Below, piece by piece: positions 36,113-45,352 of a stretch of DNA of 64,000 bases. The stretch's first letter is position 1; each line of letters opens with the position of its first letter. Position numbers and translations under genes: made by a program. This DNA comes from Pseudoclavibacter sp. AY1F1. Its GTDB lineage: Bacteria; Actinomycetota; Actinomycetes; Actinomycetales; Microbacteriaceae. The notes under the pieces are model-generated. The model had not been told where the DNA came from, made no database searches, and was given only the letters and a program-made list of their open reading frames with translations. Location: positions 1 through 64,000 of the forward strand of contig NZ_PSTQ01000015.1 of the NCBI RefSeq assembly GCF_002931075.1, given 5' to 3'.

Positions 36113-36472
36113 ATGAAGCTCAGCCGACACGACGCCGCGATCCGTCTCGATATTCCGCTCGAGATGGCGAAGCGGAACGGCCTTCCCCCGTACATCGCCG
36201 AGGATGCGTTGGCGGAGCTGGATGCGAACCCGCCGGCTTGGCTGGCCCAGTCGCGGGCCAACCGGACGGGGAAGCGGCCGGTGTGGGCGACGCTGACGTG
36301 CGAGGTGTGCGGGACGGTCGAGAAGGTTCGGCCGAAGAAGTGGTGGCCCGAGTTCACGTATGTGTCGTGCGACAACCACGATCTTGACGAACTGCCGGAG
36401 CCTGCCGCCGGGACAACTCGGGAGTTCTCGTACGGCATCGGGACTCGCTTCACGGGTGTCGTCGACGCGTAG
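36113..36472 (+). CDS. Conserved hypothetical protein
   Basis: A 119-residue protein: a helical start (LSRHDAAIRLDIPLEMAKRNGLPPYIAEDALAEL) with a PPAWLAQSRANR segment reminiscent of actinobacterial DUF5997-type proteins, then a small cysteine-containing part (CEVCG ... SCDNH) that could bind zinc. TAGGCT at 36101-36106, 6 nt, ATG suggests a leaderless gene; it starts 20 nt after the tmm stop. Function unknown. Confidence 0.7.
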   Translation: MKLSRHDAAIRLDIPLEMAKRNGLPPYIAEDALAELDANPPAWLAQSRANRTGKRPVWATLTCEVCGTVEKVRPKKWWPEFTYVSCDNHDLDELPEPAAGTTREFSYGIGTRFTGVVDA

Positions 36473-36475
36473 GTA

Positions 36476-36547
36476 TATCTGGTTTTTCAGATGGGCAACT
36501 CCTATCTGAATATTCAGATACTCGAGTAGTATCTGAATATTCAGATG
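36476..36547. promoter_or_regulatory. Three HipB-type operators spaced exactly 27 bp
   Basis: 18-bp palindromes at 36476-36493 (TATCTGGTTTTTCAGATG), 36503-36520 (TATCTGAATATTCAGATA, perfect) and 36530-36547 (last base G). All share TATCTG-N6-CAGAT, close to the TATC-N10-GATA layout of HipB sites. The third overlaps a TAGTAT -10-like box just before hipB. Confidence 0.88.
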
Positions 36548-36557
36548 GGAGTTCGTC

Positions 36558-36809
36558 ATGACTGCACGCGCACGGCTCAATGCACCCGCCGACTTCGGCC
36601 TGGCCGTGCAGCAGGCGCGCCTCGAGGCCGGCCTCAGCCAGGCTGAGCTCGCCGAGCGCCTGCAGTTGTCGCAGAGCGCGGTGAGCGAGATCGAGAGCGG
36701 GAAGACGACAATCTATCTGCGGCGCCTCTTCGATCTGATGCACGAGTTGGATATCGAGTTGTCTGCAAGCTGGGAGCAGCGGGCCGATGAGTCGGCGGGG
36801 CCGCGCTGA
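36558..36809 (+). CDS. hipB: HipB-like antitoxin, XRE-family DNA-binding protein
   Basis: An 83-residue XRE/HTH_3 protein: LAVQQARLEAGLSQAELAERLQLSQSAVSEIESGKTTIYLRRLFDLMHEL covers the five-helix DNA-binding fold. It should bind the three upstream palindromes and its partner HipA and so repress the operon. GGGAG lies 6 nt before ATG 36558. Its TGA overlaps the hipA ATG (TGATG), giving coupled translation. Confidence 0.9.
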   Translation: MTARARLNAPADFGLAVQQARLEAGLSQAELAERLQLSQSAVSEIESGKTTIYLRRLFDLMHELDIELSASWEQRADESAGPR

Positions 36810-38062
36810 TGCGATTGGCGGTGGAGCTCTACGGCGTCGAGGTCGGACTGCTCGAGGGTGACGATTCCCGATCCTTCGACTTTGTGGCATCCACGGCCGG
36901 CATCGCCGAGTTCGGAACGAACAGCAGCATTTTGGCGGTCGAGCTCCCGCTCGTCGCTCGCCAGACTCGGGCGAAGGCGGGCAGGCGTCGCAACTGGTTC
37001 GCGGAGCTTCTGCCGGAGGGCGATCAGTACGAGTACCTGCGCACTCAGGCAGGGCTCCGACCCGGAGACATCCTGGGGTTTCTTGCTCGCTACGGCCGTG
37101 ACGTGGCGGGTGCGGTGCAGCTCTGGGATGTCGACGATCCGACGGAGCCACGGACGCCCGGCACGAAAGCCGTCGACGACAGTCAGATTCGGGCACTCCT
37201 CGAGAACCCGCTGTCGGCTTCGCTCGGGAATCTCGCTGACGTGGGCAAGTCGTCGCTGGCGGGCGTGCAGCCCAAGATCGTACTTGCAGCGACGGAGTCC
37301 GCGACGGGTCGGACGCTCTGGAGCCAGGCATTTGGTGGCTTCCCGTCGACGCACATCCTGAAGCCGAGGCTGTCGGCGAACCCGACGGTGATCTTCGACG
37401 AGGAGTACGGCGCGCGGCTGGCCCGGCGGCTTGGTCTGGCGTCGTTCTCAACGACTGTCGCCGAGTTCGATGGCCTGCCGGCGCTCGTTGTCGAGAGGTT
37501 CGACCGGATCGATGGCCATCGGATCCACCAGGAGGATTTCAGCCAGGTGCTCGGGGCGTCGGGCAGTCAGAAGTACCAGGAGCTGGGTGGCGTCACGAGC
37601 TTGAAGCGTGTCGCTCAGGCGTTGCGCGGTCAGTCGCGTTCGACAGATCTGATCGTGCTGGCACGGATGCTCGTGCTCGGTATCGCCGTCGGCAACCTGG
37701 ACATGCACACCAAGAACCTTGGGTTATTGCACCCTGTTGACGGTCGCACTCGATTGGCTCCCGCGTATGACGTGGTGCCGCAAGCGCATCAGGCTGGGGT
37801 GGATGGTCGACTCGGGTTGGCCGTGAACGGTCGCTACGAGCATCACCTGGTCGAGCGTTCGGATGTCGTGTCGGAGGTCGCGTCGTGGGGGCTGCGCGGC
37901 GCAGAGCGGCTTGTCAACGAGACGCTCGACGAGGTTCTCGCCGCGGTCGCTACTGAGCAGCCGCTCGTGGGCTCGTACCCGCACCTGGCCGCGCAGATCC
38001 GGACTTTTGCGGAGCGATTGCGGTCGGGCGAAGCGGCCGGGCGCTTTCTGCTCGCGGAGTAA
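36809..38062 (+). CDS. hipA: HipA-like serine/threonine kinase toxin
   Basis: A 417-residue HipA kinase with the N-terminal subdomain (MRLAVELYGVEVGLL, RNWFAELLPEG, FLARYGRDVAGAVQLW), the signature GVQPK, LKPRL, VERFDR, HQEDFSQVLG, and the catalytic GNLDMHTKNLGLL near residue 293, then APAYDVV with the metal-binding Asp. E. coli HipA phosphorylates glutamyl-tRNA synthetase and causes dormancy; the target here is unknown. All key residues are present, so the toxin should be active. Confidence 0.92.
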   Translation: MRLAVELYGVEVGLLEGDDSRSFDFVASTAGIAEFGTNSSILAVELPLVARQTRAKAGRRRNWFAELLPEGDQYEYLRTQAGLRPGDILGFLARYGRDVAGAVQLWDVDDPTEPRTPGTKAVDDSQIRALLENPLSASLGNLADVGKSSLAGVQPKIVLAATESATGRTLWSQAFGGFPSTHILKPRLSANPTVIFDEEYGARLARRLGLASFSTTVAEFDGLPALVVERFDRIDGHRIHQEDFSQVLGASGSQKYQELGGVTSLKRVAQALRGQSRSTDLIVLARMLVLGIAVGNLDMHTKNLGLLHPVDGRTRLAPAYDVVPQAHQAGVDGRLGLAVNGRYEHHLVERSDVVSEVASWGLRGAERLVNETLDEVLAAVATEQPLVGSYPHLAAQIRTFAERLRSGEAAGRFLLAE

Positions 38063-38081
38063 CGCCTAGCGTTCGCGCGCG

Positions 38082-38525
38082 TTACGACTCGCTGTTCGCC
38101 GGCCGCCACCCGCCGTCGGCGGAGAGCAGGTGCAGCTCTCCGCCGATGGAGGCGTACTGCGTGAACTTGGTCGCCGACATGTCGTTCCAGATGGACCCAA
38201 TGATGCGGTCTCCTGCGGTGTAGTTGGCGATGAGCTCCATGAAGAACGTGTCGTGCTGGATGAAGTCGTCGTGGAAGTCGGAGGCGAGCCAGAATCGTTC
38301 GGTGTCTGAGGTCAGGCCGGCGGCCAGGCCGCACGGCACGCCAGTGAACCAGTCACGCTCGGGGAGGTACTCGGCCCACTGGTAGTGCGGGGTGCCGTCC
38401 ACCAGGTTGGGGCCACGGCTTGCAGCCGGGTCCTTCGAGACGACCGCTTGTAGATACTCGGTCACCCAGAGGGGCCGGTCTTTGCGGAGTTGGGTCTGGA
38501 TGGTCATAGAGATCGCGTAGCTCAC
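38082..38525 (-). CDS. Conserved hypothetical protein
   Basis: A 147-residue soluble protein (TIQTQLRKDRPLWVTEYLQAVVS, WAEYLPERDWFTGVPCGL, FFMELIANYTAGDRIIGSIWND). Aromatic-rich; I do not recognise it. GTG 38525 follows TAGGGT and 6 nt, the common leaderless layout here; ATG 38507 is an alternative. It is convergent with hipA with only 19 nt between them. Confidence 0.65.
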   Translation of the reverse strand: MSYAISMTIQTQLRKDRPLWVTEYLQAVVSKDPAASRGPNLVDGTPHYQWAEYLPERDWFTGVPCGLAAGLTSDTERFWLASDFHDDFIQHDTFFMELIANYTAGDRIIGSIWNDMSATKFTQYASIGGELHLLSADGGWRPANSES

Positions 38526-38908
38526 GCGACCACCCTATTCACCGGGCTCGGGCTGGCTCTTCGCTGACGTCCAGGTCGGGTGCCGTCTGCGCGCTGCCGC
38601 GCGGTCGCGCCCGACTGGGCCGGGACCTTTCTCTCGAAACCGCTGCACAGTTTTCACCGGGCATGATCCAGTGGCTCCGAGAGGGCCCGGTTCCTCAGCC
38701 CCGAGTGCTGGCCTTCCGGCTCAGGTGCTCGAGGTTCCGGTCGCGCAGCCTGCCGTCACCTCGTGCTCCTTCGTCGCGGAAGGCGCGATGGTGTCGACCC
38801 GTTCTTCCCCTGGGGCACCCCACGGCATTCCCCACGTCCCCGGGGAGGTTTATCGGCGTTGTCTAGCGGTTCTAGGCTCAAAGCATCCCCAAAAACTCAG
38901 GAGACAGA
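38526..38908. other. Gap without a convincing gene
   Basis: About 380 nt between the hypothetical gene and the excalibur protein gene. Several short open frames overlap on the plus strand but lack ribosome sites, conserved motifs and coding-like base use. It separates the GC-rich hipBA side from the lower-GC block to the right and may be an island boundary. Confidence 0.5.
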
Positions 38909-39583
38909 ATGTCGTTCTACCCTGCCCCCGCACAGCCCCCGCAATCAACCTGGCGCTCTCGTATGACTACGTTTTCCTGGATCGTGGCGGGCGTCATGGT
39001 GGTACTCCTCCTCATCGCGGCAATAAATGGAGGCATAGGGACATTTCTCGCGCTTGCAGGACTGATGGGGTTTTTGACCGGGCTCTACGTTCTGATTACG
39101 CGTAGAAGCAGCTGGGCGGGTCTACCGCGATCGCGCAAGCTGGGTGCCATTGTGCTCGGGGCGGGCCTCGTAGTCGGCATTGTTGGCAGCTCCATCGGTG
39201 GAGCTCAAGCTACTCGTGAAACTCCAGTTGCCGCACCTGCTCCGACCGTTACGGTGACTTCCACCGTTCAAGCCCCCACAGAGACCGTGTTCGTCACTGT
39301 CACCGCCGAGCCGGTTGTTGCTCCCGTCGCCGAAGCAGTCCCTGCTCCCGACCCTGTTTCTGTGGCAGACCCGGAATTGGATGCGGCGCAGCAAGCCCCC
39401 GCTCCGCTTTATGCGGCACCAGAACCTGCGCCCGCCGCTCCTGCACCGGCTCCCCAGCAGAACGTTTCCTTCGCGAACTGCACCGAGGCCAGAGCCGCGG
39501 GAGCTGCCCCTGTTCACATCGGCGATCCAGGGTACGCCTCACATCTTGACCGCGATGGCGACGGCGTCGGCTGCGAGAACTGA
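38909..39583 (+). CDS. Membrane protein with C-terminal excalibur domain
   Basis: A 224-residue protein with three hydrophobic segments (WIVAGVMVVLLLIAAI, TFLALAGLMGFLTGLYVLI, KLGAIVLGAGLVVGIVGSSIG), a long Pro/Ala/Val/Thr linker, and a C-terminal excalibur calcium-binding domain: FANCTEARAAGAAPVHIGDPGY then LDRDGDGVGCE with DxDxDG and two cysteines. The domain likely faces outward. GC content is somewhat lower than in most of the window. It is followed by the NUDIX-helicase pair. Confidence 0.88.
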   Translation: MSFYPAPAQPPQSTWRSRMTTFSWIVAGVMVVLLLIAAINGGIGTFLALAGLMGFLTGLYVLITRRSSWAGLPRSRKLGAIVLGAGLVVGIVGSSIGGAQATRETPVAAPAPTVTVTSTVQAPTETVFVTVTAEPVVAPVAEAVPAPDPVSVADPELDAAQQAPAPLYAAPEPAPAAPAPAPQQNVSFANCTEARAAGAAPVHIGDPGYASHLDRDGDGVGCEN

Positions 39584-39675
39584 GGCGGAAACGTCTACGC
39601 ACTAGCCCGGGAACTCGAATCTTGCTCGCACCATAGACTCGTCGATACGCACGAGCTGTAGGAGAGAATCCCAAA

Positions 39676-40077
39676 GTGAAGAGAATCGATGTCGTCGGCG
39701 CTGTCATAGTCAAGGATGGACGAGTGCTCTGCGCTCAACGGGCTCACAAGGGCACCCTGGGCGGCATGTGGGAGTTCCCGGGAGGCAAAGTCGACACCGG
39801 TGAGACGCGTGAAGCCGCGCTCGTCCGAGAAATCGTCGAGGAACTTGACTGCGATGTGAAGGTGGGCGAGCTGATAGTCACAACCGTTCACGCATACGAT
39901 TTTGCCGAGATTACCCTGACCACGTACTACTGTGATCTGTTGGGCAGCGAGCCACGACTTCTCGAGCACGCAGACAGCAGATGGCTGTTCCCCAAGGAAC
40001 TCCAGGAATTGGATTGGGCACCTGCCGACATTCCAGCCGTTGAGAAAATTGTAGAACAGCTAGGCCCTCGTGGTTGA
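39676..40077 (+). CDS. NUDIX hydrolase, MutT-like (d)NTP pyrophosphohydrolase
   Basis: A 133-residue MutT-type NUDIX enzyme. The Nudix box runs from GGKVDTGETREAALVREIVEEL (residues ~35-56), in the form GX5EX7REVxEExG, and WEFPGG just precedes it. MutT-like enzymes hydrolyse oxidised or modified nucleoside triphosphates. GTG 39676 follows GGAGAG. Its stop overlaps the start of the helicase gene by 8 nt, so the pair is translated together. Function within the pair could be nucleotide signalling or sanitation; this is inference. Confidence 0.88.
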   Translation: MKRIDVVGAVIVKDGRVLCAQRAHKGTLGGMWEFPGGKVDTGETREAALVREIVEELDCDVKVGELIVTTVHAYDFAEITLTTYYCDLLGSEPRLLEHADSRWLFPKELQELDWAPADIPAVEKIVEQLGPRG

Positions 40078-43000
40078 CTACATCGACCCGCCTGGACCTT
40101 TCGAACTTGATCTCCGCTTCGGCTACCTCGACAAGCATCTGACTTCTCCGCGAGTCCGTTCACCTCGCGTTGTCTGGAACGCGCACGAAAACACAATGCT
40201 GAGAGTCCTTAAACATCAGCTCTCCGAGAGCGATGAGTTCACGTTCAGCGTCGCGTTCGTTACGGCTCGAGCGATCGCCATGTTGAAGCAAGCCTTCGTG
40301 GACTTCCGTGGCCGAGGCCTGATTGTCACTTCCGACTATCTCACTTTCAATGCTCCTGACGCGTTTCATGAACTGTTGGGTCTGGCGGAATTTGGCGTGG
40401 AAACTCGCATCCACGGCGCATCAGCATTCCACCCCAAGGGGTACATTTTTCAGCGAGACGACCATGTCACATCGATTTTCGGTAGCTCCAACCTGACCGA
40501 GAAGGCTCTGGTCTCGAACCACGAATGGAACCTGCAGGTTTCCGCCAATCGCGGCAGCAACCTTGCTGAGCAGCTCGACACCCTGGTCGCGGAAGAGGTC
40601 CAGCGATCGGCGCCCCTAACACAGGCTTGGATAGACGAGTACACGGTCGGCTACCAGAGGCGAAAGTCGTTCGAAGTTTTGGCTCGAAAGCTCGCGGCTG
40701 CCGATCTGCGCAACACCACTGCAGGCACGAGCCACGATTCGCCCGCCGCCACGGTCACACCCAACTCAATGCAACTCGAGGCACTTGAGGCGCTTCGGGA
40801 TTTGCGGGTGAGCGGGCAGACCAAGGGGCTCATCGTCTCCGCCACGGGCACTGGGAAGACCATTCTTGCGGCCCTTGACGTGCGTGCCGTGAAACCACAG
40901 ACGATGCTCTTCGTCGCACACCGAGAGCAGATCATCGACAAAGCGATGACCGAGTTCCAGCGCGTCCTCAATGAGCCAAGTCACGAGTTCGGCAAACTCT
41001 CCGGGACGAGCAAAGATCGCTCAACGAAGTACCTTTTCGCCACGGTCCAAACGCTGTCGCGGCCCGATATGCTGAGCTGGTTCACTCCTGAGGCTTTCGA
41101 CTACATAATCCTGGACGAAGCGCATCGCAGCGGCGCTCGGTCGTTCGAGAGAGTTCTAGATCAGTTCTATCCCAAGTTCCTCTTGGGAATGTCGGCCACT
41201 CCCGAACGGACTGACGGTTACGACATTTTCAAGCACTTCGACTACAATGTTCCGTACGAAATTCGGCTCAAGCAAGCGCTCGATGCTGACATTTTGACCC
41301 CGTTCCACTACTACGGAATTGCGGACGTCACGCTCGAAGACGGCACGATCGTCAGCGATCAGACCGATGTCAAGAACCTCGTGTCTTCACTCCGGGTCGA
41401 GCACATCGTCACAACTATCGAAACCTACGGCCAGAAGGCCGAACCACCGCGCGGCCTGATCTTCTGCAGCAGCAAGGACGAAGCGCACGACTTATCTGAG
41501 CGACTCAACTCCCGCAAGGTGCACGGAGAGCTGCTGCGCACGCGTGCGCTTACGGGAGAGGACTCGGTGGCAACGCGCGAACTTGCAGTCTCAGCTCTAG
41601 AACGCGGTGAGCTCAATTACCTACTCACCGTAGACATCTTTAACGAGGGTATCGACATCCCCACGATCAACCAGGTCGTGATGCTCCGTCAAACCCAGTC
41701 AAGCATCGTGTTCATTCAACAGCTGGGTCGCGGCTTACGGAAGGCACCCGGCAAGGAATACGTCGTCGTCCTGGACTTCATCGGGAACTACCAGAACAAC
41801 TTCATGATCCCGATAGCACTCCTCGGAGATGAAAGCCTAAATAAAGAGTCACTGAGGCTCAATCTTTCGCGGGCAACCGAAGCCGACACGCTTCCTGGTC
41901 TTTCCAGTGTGAGTTTCGATCGCATCGCACTGGAGCGGGTACTCCGATCTATCTCGGAAACCAAGCTCAACGGGGCCCGTCTCATTCGACGCGCATTCGA
42001 GGACCTCAAGGCTCGTCTTGGCCACCCACCTCGACTCACTGATTTCCTGCGCTTCGAGTCCACCGATCCCTACGAGATCATCTCGAACTACCAGAACTAC
42101 GAAAGTTTCGTGAGCAAGATGCTCCGTCAGCGAAGCCCGATGAGCCAGGCGGGCCTTGACTTCCTGACGTACGCCTCGATCGAGGTCTTCTCAAGTCGAC
42201 GACCCCACGATGTTCTGGTCTTGGATTCGTTACTGCGACAAGGAGCCGCGTCGAGCGAGCAGCTGACGCGGCGCATCGATGAGATCGTTTCGACCAGGGC
42301 AAACGACATCATAAGTGTCATCCGAAACCTAGATTTGAGCTTTCACACGGAACCGGATCGAGAGAAATACAAACAGGCAATACTGGTCGCGGACGCCAGC
42401 GGAATTGTCGACCTCAACCCCGCGTTCCGTGAACTCTACACAACGGACGAATCATTTCGCCTGGACGTAGACGACCTGCTCCAGGCCGGGATCACGGTGA
42501 ACCTCGATCGCTATGCGGCGGGTACTCCGATGGTACCCGGCAGGCAGTACACACGCAAAGACGCATGTCGAATCTTCGGCTGGACAAAGAATGCCTCATC
42601 AACGCTCTACGGGTACAGAGCGAACTACGCTCAGGGGGTGTGTCCGATCTTTGTGACTTACCACAAATCTGAAGAAGTCTCCGCCAGCACGGCCTACGGG
42701 GACCGGTTCATGGATCAATCAACAATGCTTTGGTACACCCGCAGCAATCGCACTCTCACCCGACGTGAAGAGAATGCCATAGCAACGAACCAGGTACGGC
42801 CGGAGCTTTTCGTCAAGCGAGATGAAACTGACGGCGGTGACTTTTACTACTTGGGTCCGGCAACCGCGAAAGACGCCAAGGACTCGCAAATGGTTGACGG
42901 TGACGGCAACGGAATTCCGGTGGTCACGATGCACCTACAACTGGAAACCCCTGTAGCTACCAGCCTCTACGAGTACCTGTCAGGCACACACGCGGACTGA
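40070..43000 (+). CDS. PLD-nuclease/DEAH-helicase/DUF3427 fusion protein
   Basis: A 976-residue protein. The N-terminal ~200 residues form a phospholipase-D-like nuclease domain with HPKGYIF (His about 121) and GSSNLTEKAL. Then a superfamily-2 helicase: ATGTGKT (about 258-264), DEAH (349-352), MSATPERTDG, and GRGLRKAPGKEYVVVLDFIGN for motif VI. The last ~300 residues match DUF3427. Such helicases are common near defence genes and act on foreign DNA or RNA in proposals. GC content is clearly below the chromosome. Start is GTG 40070, overlapping the NUDIX gene. Confidence 0.9.
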   Translation: MVDYIDPPGPFELDLRFGYLDKHLTSPRVRSPRVVWNAHENTMLRVLKHQLSESDEFTFSVAFVTARAIAMLKQAFVDFRGRGLIVTSDYLTFNAPDAFHELLGLAEFGVETRIHGASAFHPKGYIFQRDDHVTSIFGSSNLTEKALVSNHEWNLQVSANRGSNLAEQLDTLVAEEVQRSAPLTQAWIDEYTVGYQRRKSFEVLARKLAAADLRNTTAGTSHDSPAATVTPNSMQLEALEALRDLRVSGQTKGLIVSATGTGKTILAALDVRAVKPQTMLFVAHREQIIDKAMTEFQRVLNEPSHEFGKLSGTSKDRSTKYLFATVQTLSRPDMLSWFTPEAFDYIILDEAHRSGARSFERVLDQFYPKFLLGMSATPERTDGYDIFKHFDYNVPYEIRLKQALDADILTPFHYYGIADVTLEDGTIVSDQTDVKNLVSSLRVEHIVTTIETYGQKAEPPRGLIFCSSKDEAHDLSERLNSRKVHGELLRTRALTGEDSVATRELAVSALERGELNYLLTVDIFNEGIDIPTINQVVMLRQTQSSIVFIQQLGRGLRKAPGKEYVVVLDFIGNYQNNFMIPIALLGDESLNKESLRLNLSRATEADTLPGLSSVSFDRIALERVLRSISETKLNGARLIRRAFEDLKARLGHPPRLTDFLRFESTDPYEIISNYQNYESFVSKMLRQRSPMSQAGLDFLTYASIEVFSSRRPHDVLVLDSLLRQGAASSEQLTRRIDEIVSTRANDIISVIRNLDLSFHTEPDREKYKQAILVADASGIVDLNPAFRELYTTDESFRLDVDDLLQAGITVNLDRYAAGTPMVPGRQYTRKDACRIFGWTKNASSTLYGYRANYAQGVCPIFVTYHKSEEVSASTAYGDRFMDQSTMLWYTRSNRTLTRREENAIATNQVRPELFVKRDETDGGDFYYLGPATAKDAKDSQMVDGDGNGIPVVTMHLQLETPVATSLYEYLSGTHAD

Positions 43001-43113
43001 AAGTGTCACGTCACACATGCCCATACCCGGGTACCGTCCGTGACCATCCACTGAGTGACGCTCTCACACCCACTCGCCTACTAGCGTCGTCCTCGACGAA
43101 AGGCGTGACGCTC

Positions 43114-44421
43114 ATGGACATCACGATCGACCAGATGGTTCGACAGCTACGGGAAGCACGAAACCCCACGCCCAGGCCACTGACGCGGCTCGAGTGGATC
43201 TTGCTCGCCGTCACGACCGCCGCACTCTTCGCCGTGTCCGTGTCGATACTCGGCGCCGTCTACCACGTGCACGTCGGATTCGCGTTCGGAATCTCCGCTC
43301 TCAGCTCTGCGGGCCTGCTCCTCGCGCCAGTACGACCGCGCCTCGCGATCCTCCTGCATTTCGCCGGAACAGCGCTCTTCCCGTTCCCCTACGCGATCTA
43401 CGCCGAGGCTTGGCCACTCCCGGTGCCCCAGCTCATCTCACTCAGCCTGCTCCTTGCCATCATCGTGTTGCGCGAGACGCTGACCCTCGCGATCGTCACC
43501 TGGCTCCTCAACCTCGTCGCGCCGGCAGTCGCCCTCATCCTCCTAGGGTTCGCGGCCATGCAGGTCGGCGGGAACATCATCCAAGAGTCCTCGAGCCTCA
43601 TCGCCATCTCCATCTACACAGGCCTGATCGTCGCCGCCGGCTACAACCTCAGCCGTCGCAACTGGTCAAAGCACGAACTCGTGCAGGCAAAACGCACCGC
43701 CGAGATCGAGCAGGAACGCCGCATGGGCGCTGAGGAACGCTCGCGCATCGCCCGCGAAATGCACGACGTCGTCGCCCACAGCATGAGCATCGTGCACATG
43801 CAGGCCAGCTCGGCACCCTTCCGCGTCGCGGACCTCAACGACGAAGCCAAGGCTGAGTTCGAGTCCATCGCCGAATCCGCCCGCGACGCCCTCAAGGAGA
43901 TGCGCACCCTTCTCGGAGTTCTCCGACTCGACGAATACTCGGCACTCACCCCACAGCCCCAGCTCACCGACCTCCAAGCCCTCGTCGAAGGCAGCAGAAA
44001 CGGCGGCATCGAAGCCGCCCTCCACCTCGACACCGACCGCGACCCCCGCGAGTTGCCAGACACCGTGCAACTCACCGCCTACCGCGTCGTCCAAGAAGCC
44101 CTCAGCAACGTCATCCGCCACGCCCCAGGCACCAGCGCCGAAGTCTCCGTCATGCTCCTCGGCCCCGAGCTCACCGTTCGGATCACGAACACAGCACCAC
44201 CCGCATCCACCGACCCCCGCGACGGGGAGGAATCAGACTCCACCGGCTCGGGCACCGACCTCGCATCCGGCGGTGTGGGCATACTCGGGATGCGCGAACG
44301 CGTCACCACCCTCGGCGGGCACCTCACCGCGCGGCCCCAATCGTTTGGCGGCTACGTCGTCGAAGCGCGCCTCCCCGTTACCGACTCCGCCCACTCAGCG
44401 CCCGAACCGGAGCACGCATGA
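43114..44421 (+). CDS. NarL-type sensor histidine kinase (HisKA_3)
   Basis: A 435-residue two-component sensor. Four to five membrane spans (residues ~25-185) form the sensing part, followed by a coiled region (AKRTAEIEQERRMGAEERSRIAREMHDVVAHSMS) with the phosphorylated His in EMHDVV near residue 217, and a HATPase with QEALSNVIRHAPG (N box) and GVGILGMRERV (G box). The cue is unknown. ATG 43114 is chosen; GTG 43105 is possible. It overlaps the regulator gene as ATGA. Confidence 0.92.
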   Translation: MDITIDQMVRQLREARNPTPRPLTRLEWILLAVTTAALFAVSVSILGAVYHVHVGFAFGISALSSAGLLLAPVRPRLAILLHFAGTALFPFPYAIYAEAWPLPVPQLISLSLLLAIIVLRETLTLAIVTWLLNLVAPAVALILLGFAAMQVGGNIIQESSSLIAISIYTGLIVAAGYNLSRRNWSKHELVQAKRTAEIEQERRMGAEERSRIAREMHDVVAHSMSIVHMQASSAPFRVADLNDEAKAEFESIAESARDALKEMRTLLGVLRLDEYSALTPQPQLTDLQALVEGSRNGGIEAALHLDTDRDPRELPDTVQLTAYRVVQEALSNVIRHAPGTSAEVSVMLLGPELTVRITNTAPPASTDPRDGEESDSTGSGTDLASGGVGILGMRERVTTLGGHLTARPQSFGGYVVEARLPVTDSAHSAPEPEHA

Positions 44422-45095
44422 CCCGCATCCTGATCGTCGACGACCAGCCCATGTACCGCATCGGGCTCGCCGCGATCCTCGGCGCTCAAGACGACCTCAC
44501 CATCGTCGGAGAAGCCAGCGACGGGCGCGAAGCCATCGCCCGGGCCCGCAGCCTCCAACCCGACGTGGTGCTCATGGACGTGCGCATGCCGAACCTCAAC
44601 GGCATCGAAGCAACCCGCGCCATCGCGGACGCCGCCAACGAAGGTGGCCACCCCACCCGCGTCGTGATGCTCACCACGTTCGACATCGACGACTACGTCT
44701 TCGACGCGCTCCGTGCCGGCGCCAGCGGATTCCTGCTCAAGGACGCGACGCCCCAGGAACTCGTGGATGCGGTGCGCACGGTCGCGGGCGGCGACGCGCT
44801 CCTCGCCCCGAAGGTCACCCGCACCCTCATCGAAGCCTTCGCCCAGGCGCCAGCCAAACGCAGCGTCTCCCCCACCCGCTTCAACGAGCTCACCGAACGC
44901 GAACGCGAGGTGTTCGAGCTCGTCGCCAAGGGACACTCCAACTCGGAGATCTCGAAGACGCTCTTCATCGCCGAGCAGACCACGAAGTCCCACGTCAGCC
45001 GCATCATGGCGAAGTTACACCTCCGCGACCGCGTCCACGCCGTCGTGCTCGGCTACGAGTCCGGGCTCATCACGCCGGGCGAAGCCGTCGACTGA
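44418..45095 (+). CDS. LuxR/NarL-family response regulator
   Basis: A 225-residue response regulator with a receiver domain (ILIVDDQPMYRIGL, phospho-accepting Asp54 in VLMDVRMPN, Lys in LLKDATPQELV) and a C-terminal LuxR-type HTH: LTEREREVFELVAKGHSNSEISKTLFIAEQTTKSHVSRIMAKL. It works with the histidine kinase immediately upstream. The last ~205 bp of the gene (44877-45082) occur again, slightly altered, at 47414-47618, on the other side of a low-GC insert. Confidence 0.95.
   Translation: MTRILIVDDQPMYRIGLAAILGAQDDLTIVGEASDGREAIARARSLQPDVVLMDVRMPNLNGIEATRAIADAANEGGHPTRVVMLTTFDIDDYVFDALRAGASGFLLKDATPQELVDAVRTVAGGDALLAPKVTRTLIEAFAQAPAKRSVSPTRFNELTEREREVFELVAKGHSNSEISKTLFIAEQTTKSHVSRIMAKLHLRDRVHAVVLGYESGLITPGEAVD
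44877..45082 (+). repeat. Left copy of a ~205-bp direct repeat (response-regulator 3' end)
   Basis: This intact segment coding the HTH region is nearly identical to 47414-47618: by eye about eight substitutions and one single-base deletion in the right copy. Identity starts at CGCTTCAA and ends at CCGGG. The two copies bracket 2.3 kb of DNA. Confidence 0.9.
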
Positions 45096-45352
45096 TGAGC
45101 CCCGTGCATCGATGTATCCGAATGAAAACGCGTGTCACGTCCGACTACTTCGCACTTCCCGCTCTTCACCTGGAGGGGAAAAACGATATGCGTCAATAAT
45201 ATACGAGATCCATATGAGCATTTGGAATGCAACCGCCCCGATCTCCCGTTACCAGTTGTCAGCCCGGCGTGCCTGCGTTAAGCTCGGCCAGAATTCCAGT
45301 GGCCTCAGTCGTTTGGGGTGACTACTGCTGGTCGAGAACCTAGGGGGGCGAC

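Noticed and set aside
38663-39105. Several plus-strand frames before the excalibur gene
   Set aside because: Overlapping frames with no ribosome site, no conserved motif and Ser/Arg/Pro-rich junk composition.
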